Positions 58,575 through 64,000 of a stretch of DNA of 64,000 bases are shown here, piece after piece. The translations under genes were made by a program, and so were the position numbers. Within the stretch, counting starts at the first letter, position 1. Each line of letters starts with the position of its first letter. The notes beneath the pieces are model-generated. The model ran no database searches and was not told the DNA's origin. It saw nothing but the letters and a program-made list of their open reading frames with translations. This DNA is from Ciborinia camelliae (Eukaryota > Ascomycota > Leotiomycetes > Helotiales > Sclerotiniaceae). The stretch spans positions 124,001-188,000 of the forward strand of contig JANPYM010000010.1 in NCBI GenBank assembly GCA_025890175.1. The letters run 5' to 3'.

Positions 58575-61500
58575 GCCGGGAGACGGGTCTAAACTAGTTG
58601 GATACTGGTAGATGGTTGCCATGTGATGTGCGCGGCTATTGGTTCGCCTTGTTGTATCGTATAGATTGGATAAATACGAATGCCGGGGCGTCTGTCGGAT
58701 GTCTCGGTGGTTTTTTTGATACCCGCGTTGCACTCATCGTTCAAACTAATCCTTCTGGGGTGAACAGAACATGCCCAGGTGGCTAGGTACCTACCATACC
58801 GGTACAAGCCTCATTGAATTCAGCCACCTGAGCCACTTTCATCGAAGTGTGTCAGGACTGAGAACTCAGTGATACGTAGCTGCACACCGTGGACCGATAG
58901 TAGTGTGAAAGAAAGATGCAACATAGTGAAAAGCGTTCAACCTTCCCTGACATGACCTGCATCAAAATCCGTACATATTACAGACTGCAGGACAGGACAG
59001 GACAGGAATCCAGAATACGTGGCTAAGGAAGGCATTCACAATTCCTCGTGGGTTTCCCTAGGACCTACTAGTAGGTACCATACGTACTGCATGTGAAGAT
59101 TCTAATCTACTGGACCCTATCTGGGTGAGCTTACCAAGGCGGGGAGTGTGATTTGTGGGATGCCCATGGCCATGTATAGGTATCTGCTGTCGTGACTCGT
59201 ACTCCTACCTCATTTTTCGGTACAATTCCAAGACGTGAGTTCCATAATATGACCGAAGGAGCAGGCACGTGGTTTGTGGCACGGTAAGGGTGTAGCCACA
59301 CTGCATTGCACAGTAGGGTAAAGCAAAGCAAAGTAAAGCACAGCAAAGCAAGCACACCTACTACTTACTATCCATTACGACTAATTAGTAAGAAGTTAGA
59401 AGGTCCAAGCAATTGGAAGTTTTCAACCTTCAAGGTTAACTCTTGACTCTTCCAGAGAGTGGAGCTGTGAAGGAGTACATTCCTGTACATTCCTGTACAC
59501 TCCTGTACCTAGGACCTAGTCACCTAGGTATTGACACATCGGGCGCATGGAAGGTATACACGGAACGCTACGCTAGTCAGCTACGGTAGACAAGCATGGT
59601 ATTGACACATTGCCGGGTCCAGGGCCGTAAATACCATGCTGGCCTCCATAAAATCTTTTGGATCGAATCATCATGATTCAACAGCCATCCAGAATCCACT
59701 GGGCTAGTCATGGGCGTGGCCGTTTGAACGGGTTGATGGGCAAAATCGACGACTGTTGGGGAAAAAAATAAAAGGAGGAGGATAAAGAGGATAAACCTTA
59801 AAGGAAATGAAGGGACCCAGTATTATTCAGGAACGTACGGAGTACAGTACATATTTTCGGAATCCGAATCATCATGAATGAAAAATTTATTACTTGGGCA
59901 ACAGGTCAAAAGATTCAAAAGATGGATAGATCGAGGCTCATGAGTGGAAAGCTTCAAATTGAAATCCTGTACATGGAAAAGTTTAAACTTCATTATTGCT
60001 TTATAGAAATTCAATCTTGATAGTGGTTGCAATCCCGAGTCAACCTAATTGTTGGCCAATGGATGGACCATGGGCATCAATATTTTCAGACATTTGCCAG
60101 TAATTTACACTGATACCTAGTAAATTGTCCCAACTTGCCAGGTTGGTAATCAAATAGATATGCAATAAACTTCCACCCACAACTCCACGAGGCCGCGGCC
60201 ATACTCGAAAAATAACTGGCAAGTAAGGCTTAGCCTACCCGAGTAGCATTGGGGGGGAGGGGAGGGGGTTGCGAATCTCGGAGACTTGGTGGACGCTGGA
60301 CGTTGTCAATCGGTTGCTCCTAGCCTCTCAGCTTGCGAGAAAAATATTGTGTGATGCTACCTATCTAGCATAATGCTAGAGGAAGAGTTGATTTTGGTTG
60401 GGTTCTCCCTGGTGGCATTCGCAACTTTCAAACGGGATGATGATATGTGTGTCTCTTAACTCCGCGATCCTGTTTGCTTCGGTCGTGATCGTCCTGGAAA
60501 ATATGTACAGTACTATAGATCTCATGCATGCATTGCAACGCTGTAAAGGCTCAAAAATCCGTTGCTGTTGTTCGTGAAACCTACGTGCCTACTCTCTAGT
60601 CCTACGGAAATGGTCCCTGGGTCGTAGGATTAATCGATTGCCGCCGCAATCCTTCACCCGCCATCGCTTATGTAAAATTTGTGGCTTTTATTGTACAAGT
60701 ATCTCGTATATGCTTCGGACAGTACACGCGGTAGCCGAAAGTTTCGTTGCGATTCGACATATGGAGAATGAGAGCGGGGCGACGGGGTGACGTTGAAGTT
60801 TGAAACTTGAGACTTGTCATTGAAGTGATTCACAAATAATGGAGATATTGTGGGCGGCAAGACCCATCATACGATCTTGCTTCCATTTTTTTGCTTGTAG
60901 CGTGTGTTGGGTGAACCTTGACAGATCGATGGTAGGACCTTCCGCTTCCCTCCAAGAGAAAAGCTTATGCAGCTGCAGTAAACAGTAGATTGTGAATTTG
61001 GTGATCTTGTCCCTCGTTGAGCGACGGAACCCAATCAAATTTCGAGGATGGAAGCATGAAAACTTTAAAGAAATGAAGCTATAATGAAAAGAGTCCCTTT
61101 TCGTCGGGTAAGTTGTTTCGATGATCCTGAATTGTTTAGCGGTCAGGAGATCAAAAGGCAAAAATCTCATAGAAATGATGATAACTTATCCTAGAAAGTA
61201 TTTGGAGTAAAGCGTTGAACCTTAAGTACCTACCTAGTGATATATCATATATCCAAAATGCCCATTGCCCACCAGCCGTCTTCAGCTTGTTACAGATCAA
61301 ATTAGTGACAAACTTTGTTGAAATGAGTATGGAGACATGTTAACGGGAGAGGATGATGCTAGCTGGGGATGATAATTGGTGGACGAAATTCAAAAGGGCA
61401 CGGCACGATTCATGATGCACATGGGTCCTGGGGAAAGAAAGCTCAACATTGAACATTCCAAATTGAAGTTATCTTGATGCTGAATGTTAGAATTCGCATT

Positions 61501-63454
61501 GTGCTCCAATTTGGGACCAAACGCCATGACTCGCATGTAAACTTTATTATGTGTATGAAATTTGAATCATTAATATGATATGTATGTACGTAGTCCGGAG
61601 TCCGGAGTATGTTGAAATCTTGAAGAAGTTTAGGAGGTTGCGTGGCGTAGTTCTTGGTTTGCTCACCGGTACTGTAGAAATTACTTGGGCACTAGGTAGG
61701 TTGGAAGTTAGGTAGAACTTAGATCTTAGGTAGCAAAGGTAAGGTAGCGAAGATAGCTGCATGAAGACTCAAGAGCGATGAAACTCTAAATTGTATATGG
61801 GAACTCTAGAGCTGCAAACCTGGAGGCTGGAAGTGCAAGTTCAAACTTCAAGTCTTTAACCTTCAAAAATAGACTGCTTTAGACAGTACCTAGACTACTC
61901 ACTACTCCATATAATACACTTTCATGATGACTACCAAGGGAGTAGTGAGTCGGGTACCGGGAGTTGATATCCATCAAATAAAGGTATGTGACGGGTTGCA
62001 TAACTAGGTACCGGTAGCTACCGAGATATTCCTTTTTAGACATCCATAGAAAAGATTGGGGCCGGATGAAGGAGGCTCGGTAGATGAAAGATGGGAAATG
62101 TAATATATCAACATATCGGGGTTTATTAGATCTACCGTACTGTCTTGTATCATTTCAAAACCTCCGGCCTGCCATTAGATGATTGAATGATGAGATGATG
62201 AGATGACGAGATGATTTTCAGATCTTCAGATTTTCTTCATCAAACTCTATCCCTATAGATTAAACTAATACCGGTAGCAGCTCAGCACACTCCCACTACC
62301 ATACTGTCTCTTAAACACCGACCTCCACCTCAATCTGAATTGTGGGATAGCATCATGCCATTGCCATTATTGCTATCCCGAAATTTGTGGACTGTGCAAA
62401 GGTTTCTTTCTAGTAGTACAGTAGTATCTAGGTAGTAGCTACCCATTGAATTTGTGGAGCAATGGATGCAAGGTGGGAGTCTGGTAGAAGTTAGAACTTA
62501 GAAGAGTAGAGAGGCCTGCATCGGAGTACCGATAAGGTACGCCGCACTTTACCTAGAAAAGTATTTGGGTCCTATTGCTCTCGGCACTTTCTGGTATCTA
62601 CCAGAGCCAAGAAGGGGAACCGATATCTGATAAATACTAAACTGACCTCGAAAGGTTCGAAACTAACACCATTTAGATTCGCAATTATTCCCAAAAGGAG
62701 AGACTTGGACTCTTGGAATCTTGTAAAGGAGATCCTAATATCGAGTACCGCTCCGTATTTGATATCAAGAATGGATCATGAATGAATGAATCCCATCAGC
62801 TATCAGGACCGGTATGTTGCATTGTAACCATGAATAGATTGGATCTAACGGTTTTCTAGAAGCCGCCCTCCCCGCCCGAAAATCCTCGAAATGGCGGTGC
62901 ATCAATGCATACCTGTGATACCTCTTACCTAGTATAAAAGGTAGGTAAGTCCCCAAGGGCCAAGAGCCCGAAGATCTTTTACTGAAACGGGATTGGATTT
63001 TGAATTGGCATATGAACCATTCTGTTTGTTACCTGTATGATGCATATGAAGAAGTCTCTTTATTAGTGTGATGTATGAGAGAGATACCGATAGGTCAGTC
63101 AGTGGTACGGTAGTCTGTGGTACTGCAGTCTGTGGTAGAGATGAAGGAAGGATCATCTATGAGGGGTGACGGGAGAAGGGATATGGGACACGGGATACGG
63201 GATGTGGGATGCTTGATGATAGTACCTAGGTATGTAGGTGCTAGGTACTTGATACTTGGTATTTGTATGAGAATAATCTTTATCTGGTAAAAGATGTACA
63301 TAGGTACATACAGGAGGTAGGTAGGTAGATAGATAGGAACTGGTACTGGTACTGGTTGGTACTCATATCAATTCAACTCTTTTATTATTTACCAAGCAAG
63401 GTATCATCTTATCTTCAACATACAATAATAATACCAATAGCTGGCTAGGAACTC

Positions 63455-63494
<40 letters not shown>

Positions 63495-64000
63495 ATATTT
63501 GATATTACATCTCAAACTCCCTCCTAGGTAATCTTTAACTGCAAATTACCATGAATCAATCAATGGATATGTGAGATATGTGAGATATATGAGATATGTA
63601 AGATGCTCACTCATATAACTCCTATCATCATCATCTGTTATCTATCATTCATCAACCTTCCCTTTCAATCTCTCATAAGTTTCATCACATATAATAATAA
63701 TATTAAAGTTCCCATGATTACAATTTACAACTTACAAGCTCACCAAGAATCCAACCCATCAACACATCAACCTCCAATATCCCACATCGTCCAAAGTATA
63801 ATAGAGTACTGAGCAGTTTGACTGGAATCTCACAGATCAACATGAGTCCCGTCCTGACCTTGTATCATCAGAGAATCAGGGATGGCTCTCATTATTCTCA
63901 TCCATTCTCATCCATCCTCATCTATTCTCATCCATCCTCACCCATTCTCACATATTGATCCTGTCGTTGATTGATGATTGACCATGAGTATATGATTGAC
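58575..64000. other. Terminal spacer, no recognised gene
   Basis: No frame longer than about 117 codons, and none with a motif. The words CCTAGGTACC and GGTAGGTAGG are frequent, and short repeats occur: GGACAG at about 58990, AAAGC at 59322-59350 and CTGTACATTC at about 59481. A (TA)n run lies at about 63459-63491. Confidence 0.5.
63888..63955. repeat. Degenerate minisatellite, TCTCATCCA-type unit
   Basis: About six imperfect copies of ATTCTCATCC / ATCCTCATCC, around 10-11 bp each, near the right end of the window. Confidence 0.75.

Overview
The window is fungal genomic DNA from a filamentous ascomycete (Pezizomycotina). The evidence is short GT-AG introns with TACTAAC-like branch sites, single dispersed 5S rRNA genes instead of an rDNA-linked array, typical ascomycete housekeeping genes (Sld2, Sec24, Cft2, Fig1), and AT-rich spacers holding MITE-like elements. 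Many spacers carry TACCTACC / CCTAGGTACC words. Together these suggest a Leotiomycete, possibly Sclerotiniaceae; that placement is inference, not proof. No CRISPR, phage, plasmid or viral feature was seen.

Layout. 1-6 kb: gene-poor and AT-rich, with a hAT-type MITE (254-656, 8-bp target duplication), a Tc1/mariner-type MITE (1448-1937, TA duplication) and a diverged ~235-bp tandem repeat (4.25-5.0 kb). 6.0-7.6 kb: RING-H2 protein with four 30-residue repeats. 11.7-13.4 kb: sld2, with a 54-nt intron that leaves the reading frame open. 14.0 kb: 5S rRNA. 17 kb: an assembly gap flanked by a duplicated 40-mer, and a perfect 7-bp minisatellite. 18.4-19.4 kb: fig1 (four exons). 19.4-26.8 kb: a gene desert with AGCTATAAA boxes about every 0.6 kb. 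26.8-29.3 kb: a protein tyrosine phosphatase and, divergently, a tiny Mrx7-like gene with an 18-nt exon. 30.8 kb: second 5S gene, carrying a compensatory base-pair change. 31.3-35.7 kb: an intact six-exon cytochrome P450 beside a decayed short-chain dehydrogenase and a decayed medium-chain oxidoreductase, which looks like a relic of a secondary-metabolism cluster. 38.1 kb: third 5S gene, then a small Cys-motif gene. 40.7-47.0 kb: sec24 and cft2, transcribed divergently. 47.5-48.5 kb: a proline-rich gene interrupted by a stop codon. 50.6-52.9 kb: peroxisomal copper amine oxidase. 56.4-58.6 kb: MFS monocarboxylate-type transporter with two compensating homopolymer frameshifts. 58.6-64 kb: no recognisable gene.

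Functionally the genes are mostly unrelated housekeeping genes: replication initiation, COPII budding, mRNA 3'-end processing, mating Ca2+ influx and 5S rRNA. The P450/SDR/MDR group is the only segment that looks like an accessory pathway, and it appears to be falling apart. Exon borders were placed by eye from splice signals, frame continuity and remembered family patterns; none was checked by a database search.
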